Assembly: GCA_029891345.1 (NCBI GenBank)
Contig: CM057009.1
Location: 306,095,166-306,159,165, forward strand
DNA length: 64,000 nucleotides
Direction: 5' to 3'
Source: Dryococelus australis
Lineage: Eukaryota > Arthropoda > Insecta > Phasmatodea > Phasmatidae
A model generated the notes under the pieces. The model was not told where the DNA came from. It saw nothing but the letters and a program-made list of their open reading frames with translations, and made no database searches. A program made the position numbers and the translations under genes. Positions 35,664-48,381 of the stretch are shown here, in pieces. Numbering within the stretch: position 1 is the first letter of the stretch; each line of letters begins with the position of its first letter.

Positions 35664-36364
35664 CCGCGTCCACCGTCATACATCTTGCTGCTTCGCACGA
35701 ATTCCGCTGAAGAAAATTTCCGATGTCACAACAATGGCTATTTATTCCTGACCCGAGCCAAACTTCAGCTCAGATGTTGTTGCAAATGTTTAAGTACTAT
35801 ACAGGATGATTCTGAACTACAGGTAGAAACCCTGTGAGGTGATTACCTAAGCAAAATGAAAAATAAAACATTGTACCGGTATTATAGTAATTTGTAAACG
35901 AGGTAGGTGCCCTTGAAAATCGATATGTAAAATGGATTTAATTAAAAATAATAAAACCTACGTGAGATGAAACAACAATTTCGCGAATATTGTCTTGAAT
36001 CGAGATCTGAAATATTTGCGAACTGTTGTTAGGTAATATCATCCCCATTCATCGAGCTGATAGGAAATAACATTTTATTATGCAACAATTGTTTGTAACC
36101 CTTGGGTTTTTATCAAATTTGATAACGTCATAATCTTGTGTACATAAATGTACAAAAAAAAAAGCGTTGCCTAGGTGCAACTCTCTCAGACGAACAGTTG
36201 TCGAAGAAACAAAGTTTGTAAGGGTAACGAGCAGGCAACCAACTGTGTATGGGAAAAAAAAAACATTTATAATAATTTATAGTTGAAAGTAAATTAAGAC
36301 ATGCATTTAACTGTATAATTTTGGTTTATAATATTAACATAACAAATAAGAAAAATTTACTCAC
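35664..36364. other. start of CaMKK intron 3; no exon recognised
   Basis: AT-rich sequence on the 3' side of the last exon found. The first intron bases on the minus strand are GTGAGTAAATTT (36364 downward). The matching acceptor and next kinase exon were not located in 1-36364. Confidence 0.5.
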
Positions 36365-36416
36365 CATACACGCCCGATTTTTTTAATAACTTCTTTTTTG
36401 ACAGAATTTTCATTGC
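36365..36416 (-). CDS. CaMKK: CaMKK coding exon 3 (ATP-binding lysine)
   Basis: The 52-bp exon translates on the minus strand as AMKILSKKKLLKKSGVY plus the first base of a Gly codon. AMK carries the invariant lysine of kinase subdomain II that positions ATP, and the basic 'LSKKKLL' stretch is characteristic of CaMKK. An acceptor (CTTTTCCAG) lies upstream and a donor (G|GTGAGT) follows. It enters in phase 0, matching exon 2, and leaves after one base of a codon. In animal CaMKKs this is followed by the RP insert and then the catalytic loop, which I did not find in the window. The exon is too short to show as a long open frame. Identity rests on direct continuity with exons 1 and 2. Confidence 0.9.
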
Positions 36417-37065
36417 CTGGAAAAGAAAAGTCGAATAAATCAGTTGAATAAAATTCGATACTGCAAAATTTTGTATTAAAACAATTTATATAAAAAATAC
36501 TTATAGCTAAACGAGAACAAAAAATGTGGCTTAGGCTAGGTTCTTATTTACCACCATGTGTTCCTTGCAGATGTATTCTTGCAAACCTTAAATACCGCCT
36601 CTAGCACTGCAGCCTACAGAAGTTAGTGCACGATAAGAACCAGAAGAAGTGCACTAAAAGTTGCAGTTGACGTTTATGTAGTGTGCTGTCTCCTCTAAAA
36701 GTGCACGATGCAGTCATTTCGACGCAAGTGCGAGGTTAACTGACCAGTTCCGGTGGAAATGCCGGGGTTATGGTTGGCAAGCAGAAGCTGTAAATCAATA
36801 AGCCGCGACAAACGTCGGCAAGATTTACGACCAGCTGACTGCCTCGGCGGCCAGGCGCGCCAGAGCTCCCGTGGAGCTATAAAGGATGGACTGCTGAAGT
36901 CACAGGCAAACACTGGAGACCAGTTAACGCTTCCTACGCTCGAGGAAGATCTCAGTGGTGGCCGCCTCACCTCAACATGCTTGGTCTAATTACGCAACTT
37001 TCCTCCACATATGGTCTCTGACGTCACACGACGCTGCTTGGAGTGAGTGGACAGAGTTGGGTGGC

Positions 37066-37170
37066 TAGCGACTGCCTATGGAGCATTACACCCGACTATA
37101 CAAAGTAAAGAACTCATAAAAAAAGTAGTACAGACACCATAAAAATGGTCAGAAAAGTGCGATTTATGCT
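37066..37170 (+). repeat. interspersed repeat segment shared with 59147-59246
   Basis: CCTATGGAGCATTACACCCG, CGACTATACAA and GTCAGAAAAGTGCGATTTAT occur in the same order at both places, about 100 bp. Its class is unknown. Here it is followed directly by a SINE tail. Confidence 0.7.
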
Positions 37171-37267
37171 CAACATCGAGGTCTTGGGAGCCGATGAGTG
37201 TGAATTGAGGCGAGCGTGGAGCAGCGCCGTAATGCAAGGGCGGGGGAAGCGGGAGATCCCCGAGAAG
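37171..37267 (-). mobile_element. tRNA-derived SINE, 3' fragment
   Basis: ATCGAGGTCTTGGGAGCCGA to GCGGGAGATCCCCGAGAAG matches the tail half of the family seen at 17325. The tRNA-like head is missing. Confidence 0.75.
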
Positions 37268-40200
37268 CGTACACCTCCTCTCAAGGTATCTGGAGGCGGA
37301 AAATGGGAGGTATGGCGATGTCAATCACAATTATGAGGTTTGGTGAATAATTTCCTTCAACTGTCTTCTACGTGGCCTTGAATTTATTCTCCTCGAGATC
37401 TCATTGCTTTTGTATGTTATAGCTGTGCGCTTAGCATTATGGCCTTTCTGCTTTCCGTCCGGTCACGAGGCGGGGAGCAAATATGACGTCCCGTCAGCAC
37501 AGGGGCTCCCATATCTCATTATTACTGAACAGACGAACAATGGGCATGACATCAATTTCTTATAAGAGCCAAGAAGCACCCGCCCCCCCCCTCCATTATA
37601 AGATTATTCTTTTTAGAAATTTAAAAGTTTTCTGTACGGCAAAGAAAACCATTTCTTTGAGAAGGTTTTGTTTACAGTAACACAATATTGCATTAATTCA
37701 AAGAGAAAGTTAGAGAAACAGGTGTGCCAACAAACCGAATATTAAAAGAAAGAACACCTGGACAGACAGAGGAACGTGGGAAGGACCTGAGTGAAAGGAT
37801 GAAGAGATTTTGGGAAAATAAGAAAGCAAACACATGTGCTAAATAAGTTCAATCGCGCTCCTCAGTTGGTCATAACGATAGAAGAAGAAGAAATGATTTC
37901 TTGTTATTTTTTTTGTGTGTTATGGCATTATTACCTTCCTTTAGGGCCGAGAAATAATCATTCTTTTTGCTGCTTCTTTTCTTCACAGTAAAGAAAAATT
38001 ACTCCTCATCAAATATAACGGTTTAGCGACGTCAAGGGCTAACCTGTCCTACATTGCAGTTCCCAATACGTAACTGTTGTTCTGACAAAGACATTCATAA
38101 TCCAATGTATACTGCAGTTACGAAATTGCAACTGAGCAAAAGTATAGTCCTACTGCAGACGTTTAATGTAATTCTGAAGTGCAGTGATTATCCAAATCAC
38201 TAACCTCTATTTGTCCCAATAGATCATATTATATTCTGATAAATTTCACTACCTGACATAACCTACGTATCTAAGAAATCTAAACACAATCAGGTTTAGT
38301 GGTCGTAAGGTGAAGGGCGCTGGTTCGAGTATCGTAGCCGTCCTATTAATTTTTTAATGAACACAATTTCGAAAGTTATGATACTTCTCTCTTATTTACT
38401 AACTACGGTTGTTATCAGAGTACAAATTTTCTTTATAGTGTAACTGATATTACCACCAAGATACATGCTGAACTATTGTAACAACAATGCAATGTTATAG
38501 TTATAACTATGTAGGTCAAACGAAGATTATGTTTTTGGCAACCCTACTTTGCGTAGGAGCTCATATTTAAACAAATTTTCAATGCAGTTAACAAATGATG
38601 TGTTCCATCAATGAGAGCGTTTTTACAGTCCATGGTCCAGCTCCGGCACTTCCCACACTCTTGCCTATCCAGGACAATCCCGCAGACTTGACGCAGCTCA
38701 AGGCAGTGATCAATCACTGCCACTGTAATTCCCCCAATTATCTATACTCTAGTACACAGAGTATAGCCACTAACACTGCGAGTCCAACTCAATGGACCGG
38801 TCGCCAGAGAGAACATCTATGGTGATCGGTTTGGTCACACAGGGACCGCATGGCGTGATATTGCAATTTCACTGCAAACACGCTTTGCTTACTGCAACGC
38901 GTAATTATTTGCCGCAAAGAAAAAAATTGTTTAAATATGAACTACGCACAGCAAGCTTTCCTCAAACATAATAATACAATGTCTCTTCTTCGGAACAATA
39001 GTGGTTAGTGACTTGGAGAATCGCTGCATTTCGGAATTAAATTTATACGTCTGCAGGAGGACTGCACATTTGCTCAGTTGCAGTTATGAAACTGCAGAAT
39101 ACACAGGTTCGTGGATGTTTCCGTTGGGACAAAAGTTAGTTCTGAATACTACAATGTATGACAGAAAACATTTCATACCGCCTAACTGTTACCTTCTGTA
39201 CGAAGCAGTATTTCATTGCTGTGAGCAAAAGCAGCTCAAGGGATGTTTATTTATTTGCTATAAATAAAGTAAGGTAATATTGCCATAAAATTAAAACCTA
39301 TAGAAAAAACATATATTAACAGCAAACTTATGTTTCTGTAACATTCGCATTAAATTAAAGCAATATTATGTTACTGTAAATTTAAAAAAAGGTGCTAAAA
39401 TGGCTTTCTTTACCGTATAGAAAACTTTCCAAATATTTTTTTTTTAGTGTGAACTGTCGCTGCCTAGGTAAGGCACGTAGAAACAGTAGGTTACATGTGG
39501 ATAGGTCTCAGCTATGTTAACGTTCATTCTACTCAGGTTACGAAGTTAGTTTGGCATACTAAAGTCTTTCTTTACCAGGTATCAGTGATGTTGCATGTGT
39601 ACCAGATCGCTTTGCATGTGCATTTCAACAAATGGAATACTTGCAAATCACATAAATTATATCTATTTTTCAAAAGCTTACGTTTGGTTTTGTTTTAGAA
39701 ACTACCCAAATAATAAACTTTGTTCTTTACACTAGAAAGGCAAATGAGCGAAATCCGTCGGCATGTTGTTTAATAATCGGTTTTAAAATGGATTTATCAA
39801 AACTTTGCATTTCACAAATACTTTAATTAAATGTTACAACCAAAAAACCTTTGGAAAACAGCTATGTTCATCCCGCTCTTAAATGTATTTAATTTTTTTT
39901 TCCTCCAGAACATATTCGCAAAAAATTAATGCCAAACACAATCTCATTTTCACTATTTACTGTTGAAAACAATGTTGGAGGGAGCGAATAATAGTTACAA
40001 AAGTAAGTTAATATGTTATATTTTAGCACGGGCAAGTATATTTCACAATACAAACCAGACACGAACCTTTATACACAAACATATAGAAATTATCAAGTTG
40101 CCACCAGCTTACATGTGACCTCTTTGAAACAGCAGGGGACCTTACGGCGGAATGTTTCCACATGTAAAACTCTCCCACAAGGAAACTCGTTTTCTCAAGA

Positions 40201-40539
40201 TCTCGCTGTTACGAGCCGCTCAAATCTCTCCACCCACTCAGCTAAGCACTCCGCATTTCCTGTCCTTTTCCGTGAGACATGGTGGCTTTCTTCTCTTGGA
40301 TAACTACGACACGCCACTGTCACAACACCTCTAGTGAGCGAATGTCTCCCTCGCCCAAAACTACATCTCTAAGGGAGTCAAATATACCATTCCCTCATGG
40401 CAAGAGAACGAAAAATATCAAGGGTGCAATGATCTGTAGTCTAAACTATACAGGACTCAATATAATGGCGCCTGGGCTGTTTTTCCAATCACCACTGCTC
40501 TATAATGATAGCCCAGAGCAGAAAGCACGAGGTTCGGTC

Positions 40540-40574
<35 letters not shown>

Positions 40575-41317
40575 TGACTGACTCAGAATACCTCACGGCA
40601 TTCTTAATAAACTCTGATCTTATTGCAAAAGTACGTGAAAAGGACAAGGCTGGGTTGTATTTTAATAAATTCGCACTTTTTCCATTCCTACTCACTGCAT
40701 AACACTTATGGCTTAGTTGGGAGCTGTAATTTGTAAGTGTAACCAGAACACACTCAATGTTAAAGAACTTTGTTACAAAGTTTACCATTTTAATTACTGA
40801 AATATGAGGCACATATTTAAAATAAGACAATATTATTTTACTCAACTTATACATTAATTGCGTAGTAACAAATAATATCATTAAAGACCTGCACACAGGT
40901 AAATAAATGTTATTAACATCATCCTGTAATAACGTAATATATTATTCATTGATGTGAATGGATACAAAAGTTAGGAGTAAAATAAGGGTAAATAGTCCAC
41001 TTTTTATTGAAACGGATTGTTTGCTGAACAAAAATAGTTAGAGAAATGTGTTATTCAGAATGTCTACAACAAACAATGTTGCCACAAACATTCTCGTATT
41101 TAGACGTATATAACAAACTTCCGTCAAATACATTTAAAATGATAACAGTGTTACCAAACTACACGGACAAACTTATCGGCTGAAATAATTTGAGAAACTG
41201 TTTTGTAAATATTTATCAAAACAAAATGGAATGTAAGCAGTTGAAAGTAAGAAAGTAATATTTCTGTAAATTGTTTATCAAGTAATTGATAGATATTTAT
41301 AGTCGCTTTACTGCTGA

Positions 41318-41540
41318 CATGTTTAAGTGCCGATGCAGATGGAGGAGTTTAAGTTGGTAACGCAATGCATGGAATGAAAGTGTGAGTGAGACGGGAGCAC
41401 CCGGAAAAAAACCACGAGCCAATGGCAACACTCGCCAGGTTTCCGCTGTTGGAAAATCTAAGTTTGACATCACCGGCAGTGGAATCAGGATTGCCGGTAT
41501 TAAATCGAGTATACTGACCACCTCACCACAACAGCCCTAA
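41318..41540 (-). mobile_element. diverged tRNA-related SINE, third type
   Basis: In reverse complement the head reads GGGCTGTTGTGGTGAGGTGG, with a B-box-like CCTGATTCCACTGCC, a central GGTGCTCCCGTCTCACTC and a tail CGTTACCAACTTAAACTCC. The overall plan is that of a SINE but the body differs from the two other families. Confidence 0.55.
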
Positions 41541-41775
41541 TTTGTTTACCGAGAATTGTTAGAAAAAAAAACGAAACCCGACAGAGAATTTCTTTTCAAG
41601 AGAAGACCAGTGGGATTTTCTGCAACGAAATATGACCACAGCACACGAACTATAAGTGTTTGTTTCTAGTTCACTGAAAGACCTATTCTGTATCCCTTTG
41701 GCCTATGCACTCAGTGTCCAATTTATAGGGTGTTGCTCGGTAAATGGATTAATGATCCGAGCTATACAAATTGCG

Positions 41776-41812
<37 letters not shown>

Positions 41813-42200
41813 TAGGATATCCTTTAACAAATGGGAAATGTTTTCTGTTGTCTAGAAAATTACTTGTTTCTATAAATAGCTGCGGCCAATAAAATACAAA
41901 ACGCGCTGCTTATTGGTCCCGAAGTGTGAGACAACGTAATATTGATAATATTACATTTACAGACGAAATTGTGGCTTTAGCAACATATGAAATGATGTAA
42001 TAATATAGCGAAAAGAAATTAACCGTATATTTATTGTCATACGCGAGACTTTAACACAGGTTTACTCATTCTGGGAAGATTTTCAGCGCTTGCAGCCATT
42101 AATCCATAATCGAGAATTAAGCCCTTTATAAATGTGCAAATAAGTCAATTTTACAAACAGAGTTACTCATTGTAGTGATCGAAAAAAGAATACCACTTAC

Positions 42201-42254
42201 GTAGTGTGTCTCGTCTTCTTCATTGTAAGCCAACTTCACGATTCCATAGGAACC
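42201..42254 (-). CDS. CaMKK: CaMKK coding exon 2 (glycine-rich loop)
   Basis: The 54-bp exon translates as GSYGIVKLAYNEEDETHY. With the IGQ at the end of exon 1 it makes the nucleotide-binding loop IGQGSYGIV of a Ser/Thr kinase, followed by the LAYNEED strand typical of CaMKK. The acceptor is TTTGTTTCAG (42264-42255 region) and the donor TAC|GTAAGT. Both boundaries are in phase 0, so it joins exon 1 (...ESIGQ) and exon 3 (AMKILS...) without frame change. CaMKK phosphorylates the activation loop of CaMKI/CaMKIV and AMPK after Ca2+/calmodulin binding, and that role is family knowledge. The short exon is easily missed by gene finders. Confidence 0.93.
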
Positions 42255-43256
42255 CTGAAACAAAGATAATGACATGTTAGTAACCGGTAATAAAAAATAA
42301 GGCTATTACTTTTTTAAAATTTACAAATTTGTATTTTTATAAATTTATATTACAGTGCATTGCTCCAAATACTTTCCTAAAAGGTGGATTGCGGCTCGTG
42401 TACGAAAACATGACATCAGTTAAATAAAAAATTATGTTTGTCCTGTCATATATGTAGGTACCGATTTGCCACAGGAATGGACACTTAATTTTCGCGAAGA
42501 TATTTCACGATTTCACGTATTCAAAAACCGGTTTAGCGTATATCCACTTTAGTAAATAGATTAGTTGAACTGTTGCCCGCTCTGGATGTGCCCACGAGTC
42601 GTAAACGTAGAGTATTGACGTGATCTCACTCTGACTGGTCCATTACAATAATGATCTCTTTCTTACACAGATACGCCGCTAGAAACACAAGGAAGACTGC
42701 ACGTGTGCGAGATTTATGTTGAAGTCTAGACTGCACAAATACTTTTACAAACATTTGCTGTTTCCATTTGTTACATATTAATTGGTAAATATTTTAGATA
42801 GTGCTATGTTCGTCGGTAAAATTTAATTTAATTGAAATATTTTGTGTATGGCTAACTGAGTCTTAAATTTGAGGACTTTTAGCTAACCTTGGTTGACTTA
42901 CAAAATAAGCTAACCGTTATACGTGTAGTGCAATTATATTTGTTTTTCGCAATGTATACAGATGGTGGTACAAAGTGAAGACTTTTAGTTTTCAAAACGC
43001 TTCAATGTCTAGATACGTTTGTGATTAAATTATGTATGACTTAATTATTTTCTGAGAGATCACGGAAGTTTATTTTTCCGACAGCATACGTTTCCATTGG
43101 TTCAGTTAAATGAGTTAGAAGCTTCACACACAAACTAAACAAATAAGGAAAATAAAATCTTGAGACCTTTATACAGTACAGTGAAACCTAATAAGAAGTA
43201 GAATTTTCCCGCTATTAATTGCTGTTCATGGGAGTAATTTGATTTAAGGGAAGTTC

Positions 43257-43563
43257 TTAACCCATTCAGACACAGTGTAAACAATTGTGTAAATAACGCG
43301 CGTCTGGGTAATTTTTGGCCTGTGCTGCACACTGCAAACGTCAATGACCAATGATTTTACATGTGGGTAAATTATTCGTAAACCGTCTTACTGGTCTAGG
43401 TCATAATTGGTTCATATAACTGTAGCCAAACATAAAGCGTACAGCTCATTGGTCGTGACTACGAAACACGTGTTGAATCGACTTAATTACAGCACGCATC
43501 TTAAAAGACTTTTTTTTTTGCGACGCCTGGAGCAGCAAATTAAAGTGGGTCTGAAAGGGTCAA
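43257..43563 (+). mobile_element. piggyBac-like MITE, copy
   Basis: TTAA then CCCATTCAGACACAGTGTAA at the left, ...GTGGGTCTGAAAGGG then TCAA at the right. The interior (GACCAATGATTTTACATGTG, GTCTTACTGGTCTAGGTCAT) matches 22902-23184. Confidence 0.8.
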
Positions 43564-44177
43564 TGTGTTACCTGCAGGTTTTATCTATAAATTGGTCGCT
43601 GGGTACATGATTATTCACTTGCATGTCCAGCCGAGCAACTAGAGTCTCGGCTAATAAGAGAAAGATCTTGTGTCTTTGACTTACGCAGGAACTACTACGA
43701 GAGAAGTCGCCCAACCATAAAAGTTAATTGAAGTTGCGGAGTTTTAAAGTACAATATACCTTGTCGCAATGCTTTACCCCAAAAGTTAAATGACGGCAAA
43801 ATCTGCTTATAAAATTGACTGGGACTTATAAAACATTATATCGAATTGTTCATAGTTGGGATTAGTACGTACATACAAAACTTGGTGGCGCTATCACCAA
43901 CAGAGAATGGTGCAGAACGATGTCTACAAAATGCAAATGTCTTAATACATTATATAACATGTTATAAGCCAAGACAATTGCTTAAAAATTGAATTGATTA
44001 CTATTACTCCAATGGTTCAAGATAGTAGTCAAATGTACCTATAAAAGAACTCAATCCTTAAATGGCATATATACTTGTTCGGGTGGAAAGATTTTTGTTA
44101 CAAAATTAACTTGATGGCCTTCCTCCAGTCATTCGAGAATAATGACCAACTTTAGTTATAACAGTGCTTATGGCTAA

Positions 44178-44362
44178 ATGCAACATATAGATTTGCTTGG
44201 ATCGGGAGTTCTGCCTTGGATCTGTATTCGATGGCCCTATCTTCGAGAGTGCGAGAACAGATACAAACTATACTTAGGATTTCACAGGCTATATTGGCTT
44301 GTTGGGGTCGGAAGTTTTGCCTGCGATCTGAATTTGGTGGCCGTACATCCAATGGCTTAAAC
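44178..44362. repeat. diverged tandem duplication, about 106 bp
   Basis: GGATCGGGAGTTCTGCCTTG at 44199 and GGGTCGGAAGTTTTGCCTGC near 44305 are aligned diverged copies, with matching flanks. No function suggested. Confidence 0.6.
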
Positions 44363-44865
44363 ATTTCGGAAAAACTCTTATAGACGTGATTAGGGGTTAA
44401 CGCAAAATATTTTCTTGCTCAGGCATTTACAAGGTATAATTCCAAGTTTCAAGCAACTAACTCCAACGATCGCCAAATTATGGACATCTAAGCCTTTTAT
44501 TTGGTAGGTGATCGGACTATACTGTGTGGTTAACATGACTGAGACAGGATGTCTGCTACCCCATTCCGGGGTTACTTTCGTCACATCCCATGTTGCAGAA
44601 CACGTATGGCCCGTTTGTGGTTTACATCGGATGCCAAGCCGGCAAAAAGTTGGCCAACAGCAATGGCCCACCGATGTACCACTTCACAGCCACCAGATGA
44701 CATGCTGATGGCTAGCCATGCTTCTACCATATATCAAACGCTTTCCCTAAAAATAGTTATTTCTCTCGTTATTCTCAACTTTTCTTTGTTTTTAAAATTC
44801 GTTTACTTCAATGTTAAACACATTATGTAACATGAAGTTCATATGCTTTCCGTAGGAGGGGAGGT

Positions 44866-44935
44866 GGCGCGAACTTACGCCACTAGAAGTACCAGTCCAG
44901 CATGCTAACCATTACTCCACTGTGTAATATTATGT
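44866..44935 (-). mobile_element. tRNA-derived SINE head fragment
   Basis: The reverse complement reads ACAGTGGAGTAATGGTTAGC ATGCTGGACTGG (A-box type), with AAGTTCGCGCCACC as a B-box-like element. There is no body. Confidence 0.5.
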
Positions 44936-45310
44936 TTAGACGAAGTAGTTTAGAATATATTCGGACTTGAATTATTAACAAACACACAATATAAATAACA
45001 CCAGTTATTCCATAGCCTTAAAATTTACCATGCGAAAAAATAAGTTTTTTTGAAAAGATGTAGATAAACAAATAAATACTGTCGCTGAGGGAAAACTTCC
45101 TACCTGAATCGCGATATTAACCCAAAAAATGAAATAATAACTTTAGGACCTAGTGCTTTGTTTCATACATATATCCTATTGACTTTTTAAAATGGCTGAA
45201 TTGTCTAAATTTGCAGAGACAAGAACGAGCAAGTGTTTTGTTTCAGTGTTCGTAGTGCTCTTTTTTTATTTCAGAACTAAGTATTGTCGCGTAAGTATTT
45301 TTTTTAGTGA

Positions 45311-45527
45311 CATGACGGAGGTAATGGTGTCGATGAGGGTGATTGCGGTCAGAATGGAGCAGCGCCGGAATGAAAGGACGGGAGACGGGAGATCTCCGAG
45401 AAAACCCGTCAAACAGCGGCATCGTCCGGCACGATTCCCACACAAGAAAATCCGGGAGTGGCCTGGATTAAACCCGGTTCGCCTTGGTGAGAGGCAAGCA
45501 GGCTAACCGCTCAACCACCGCGACTCC
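45311..45527 (-). mobile_element. tRNA-derived SINE, nearly complete
   Basis: The reverse complement has head GGAGTCGCGGTGGTTGAGCG, B box GGGTTTAATCC, and body CGGAGATCTCCCGTCTCCCG. Same family as 17325. It lies in intron 1 of CaMKK on the sense strand. Confidence 0.85.
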
Positions 45528-46671
45528 ACAAAGGCGAGAACACAAAAGTAAACTTAACAGAATCATTTGCGATTTTCGAGTGAAATGCAACAAACTCGGC
45601 ATGTTTTCAAGAAATTTCTCGAGAAATGAAAAGGAAAAAGAAAATGGTTAAGGAATAATATAAATTATGAACTGAAAACAGGATGGCACGCGACTGACTT
45701 CATTCAGCTGCCAGAGTCACAAACATAACTACACTCTAAACAAATATTCGGAAATTTACGATACCAGTGTATACGCTTAGTGGGAAAGCGGGAATAGTAA
45801 TTATTTTCCCAATGTGTTCATTGTAGTATTCCAACATTTTCTCAGGAAACTGTCAGATGCATAGGGAAATTCCCATTCTTGTATAGTAGAGCTGCTAAAC
45901 ATTCCTATTTCTGCAGCTTGATGTGTGGTATTGTTACCATACAGTGTATAGGTTAGAAACTTCCATTACAGTTGTGGAAGTGTACCAGAAAATATTTACA
46001 TTGTAAAATGGCTATCATGACGTCACCTAAAAAAAATGCCGAACTGTAATGAAAGAGCATGGAGACAAATAGTTCTTCGCTTCATACTCCTGGCTCTGTA
46101 TCGCAGAAACTACATAACTCGCATCTAGAACTGCCATTTTACAGTAGTATACAGTGAGGTAACATATCTTTATTACTAGGGTTTTAATTGTTAGGTTATG
46201 TATTCAGTCTCAGAGATGCAAACTGCACAACTTAAAAAAGTACGCATGCCTGTTCAGTGATCTCGTAGGGCCTACCAAGCTGAAAAACTTAATCTGCATA
46301 TTACCTCCACCATTATCACTGTCTATTTTCTCGACTTCAAACAAATACTATAGTTCATATTGTCAGGAGAGCCAAATACTGTAGGACTATCTGTAACTTA
46401 AATATTTGTAAATATACGGTGACACTGATAACCATAAATTTGCAGTTCCGCTGTTCAAATGCATGTAGGCCTACACCATTTATAATTTACGTCTCTATTT
46501 TCCACATTGCAGCGAAGGGATTTAAAACATATTTTTAAAAATGTCATCAATGATATTGTGTCGAATGATATTTGAAAAAAAATTATACATTGTTGTGTGT
46601 TGTGGGAATAATGTGTCAATAGCACATCAGCGATCGGCAACATACTCAATTTTAACCTGTAAGCTGCCACA

Positions 46672-46978
46672 TTAACCCGTCCGGTCACGAATTAATTAGA
46701 GAGCAGAAGAGCTGCAAACATGTAATATTTTAGTGCTTACCGTAATTGTGTCTACTGTCCATTATGCACCCATTGAAAGACATGCTGCGTTTATATAGAC
46801 GTTACCTTCATCCATTCATAAATGAGAGGCGTGGTAACGTTCACATATCACGTTACTCGTTAGAAGACTCTCAAGACAACGGGTACTGATTCCTCGCTGT
46901 GTACCTACAGCACTGGCAATAAGTACCCTTCGTATGCAACATGTCTACGATCGTGGACACCGTGACTAAATGGGTTAA
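46672..46978. mobile_element. piggyBac-like MITE with perfect TTAA flanks
   Basis: TTAA|CCCGTCCGGTCACG ... CGTGACTAAATGGG|TTAA, 299 bp between the flanks. The right terminus, inverted, resembles the 22902 family (CCCATTTAGTCACGGTGT against CCCATTCAGACCCAGTGT). No coding capacity. Confidence 0.8.
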
Positions 46979-48381
46979 ACAAGAAATGGCGTGATAAGCA
47001 TATAACGTCCAGCAGTAATATAAATAAATTATTATGTTTTATTTGTGCATGTGCAGTCATATCAAGTCTATAATTACTCTCAGCATAACTGATTTTATTA
47101 TAAAATTAGACTTGAACGTATATTTTACACAACTTTCATAAATAAACACTCTACAGCATCTGTGACTTTGCTGATACTGATGCTGCCTCAGGAGACAGCG
47201 GAAAACATGTGAGTATACTACTGGCATTGCTTTTTAGTCGCCGGGGATGCTAATGCATGTATAACAATAATTAAATGTTCTGTAATATGGGTTTTAGAAA
47301 AGCCTAAATGCACTAATATGCCTATGATAAACCAGATGCGTGTACAAAACTGCACACTGATCGATACACATACAGTATTTTTTTCCGTCATGTGAAATCA
47401 TCCTAAGTGAAAACGCTCCTGTATAATGTAAGAACAGTAAACACAGAGTGGATCTCGGGAAAATAGATTTTTGTACAAGATGCTGTACTTCGTGATCCAT
47501 AAGGTTGTAATAGTGGTGAGTAATTGCAGGTCAGTGTAGCATGATGTGATGATGTCATAAAAAATGCTTCTAGTTTGTTTACAATGAAGTGAGTTTTCAC
47601 GTGGGCCAAGTAGTATTCACTTGATAACATGCGGCAGTGCACTATTAAGGAAACTATAAATTCTGTCACAAATCGGCTCATTACATCAAGAAAATTATTT
47701 CAGACTTTACTACAACAAGGAGATTATACTGCCTGTTTACAGGGCCAAGCTGTTCTTGAAAATAATAACAATGAAAAGAAATTCGAAATATTTGTGGATA
47801 GTTTATTGCCCTATTAGTGAATTTAGCATTTATATTTCTCGACTAAAATTTGAGAAGATTGTCAAATACTAATTATAAATAGCTGGATTTAATCTGGGCG
47901 CATTACTAGTAAGTGATACTTCCAAAAATTGTTAACAAAAAATGAGCTTTAAAGAAGCACAGAGTAGAAATCGAATGCAAGCAGGGGTGTGGACAGGGTA
48001 CTCTAGGCACCAAATCATAAACAACCGAGCTCGTAATGCAAAAATGGCAATAGTGGTTTAGTGTGTCTGGACTGATTAGGCAATGAGTCATTATCTAGGA
48101 AATGTTGTTACCGGTATATCTCAAAGAGGCAAGCGTTTAATTGTACAAGACATTGTGGCCGTGGCTTAGTGAGTGAACACTGTGAGAGTCTCTCGATAAT
48201 GCAATTTAAGCTTCCAAGAAGGAGAAGTAAACGGAAGAGTTTTGCAAGTAACTAATTCAAATTGTGTAGACGCGAGAGAGGCACTGATGGCGTGTTTCTG
48301 TGATACATCTACTCAACGTGTCTCATGCCGACGTAGTAGCATGACCACCGGGAGCGGCTGGGGAGGTGTGAAGGGACTCAC

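Larger units (their letters stand above)
36417..42200 (-). other. CaMKK intron 2 (5.8 kb)
   Basis: Bounded by GTAAGT at its 5' end (42200 downward) and CTTTTCCAG at its 3' end (36425-36417). It holds SINE fragments, a poly(T) tract (40544-40573), a poly(A) tract (41776-41807) and a GC-rich block at 36700-36980 with a TATA-like AGCTATAAAGG that may be an old LTR. No alternative exon was recognised. Confidence 0.85.
42255..48381 (-). other. CaMKK intron 1 (6.1 kb)
   Basis: Begins GTGAGT (48381-48376 on the minus strand) and ends TTTGTTTCAG next to 42254. It contains two piggyBac-like MITEs, a SINE, a SINE head and a diverged 106-bp duplication. No further coding exon was recognised. The plus-strand frame at 47629-47817 (62 residues) has no motif. 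Confidence 0.88.

Noticed and set aside
36700..36980. GC-rich block with AGCTATAAAGG as a promoter for a gene in CaMKK intron 2
   Set aside because: Frames are open on both strands without motif. It could equally be an old LTR (a 16-bp match, AAGCCGCGACAAA.., occurs at 16821). Evidence is insufficient either way.
40489..40896. 135-residue minus-strand frame with a poly-Lys run
   Set aside because: The Lys run is the poly(T) tract at 40544-40573 read in reverse. No domain.
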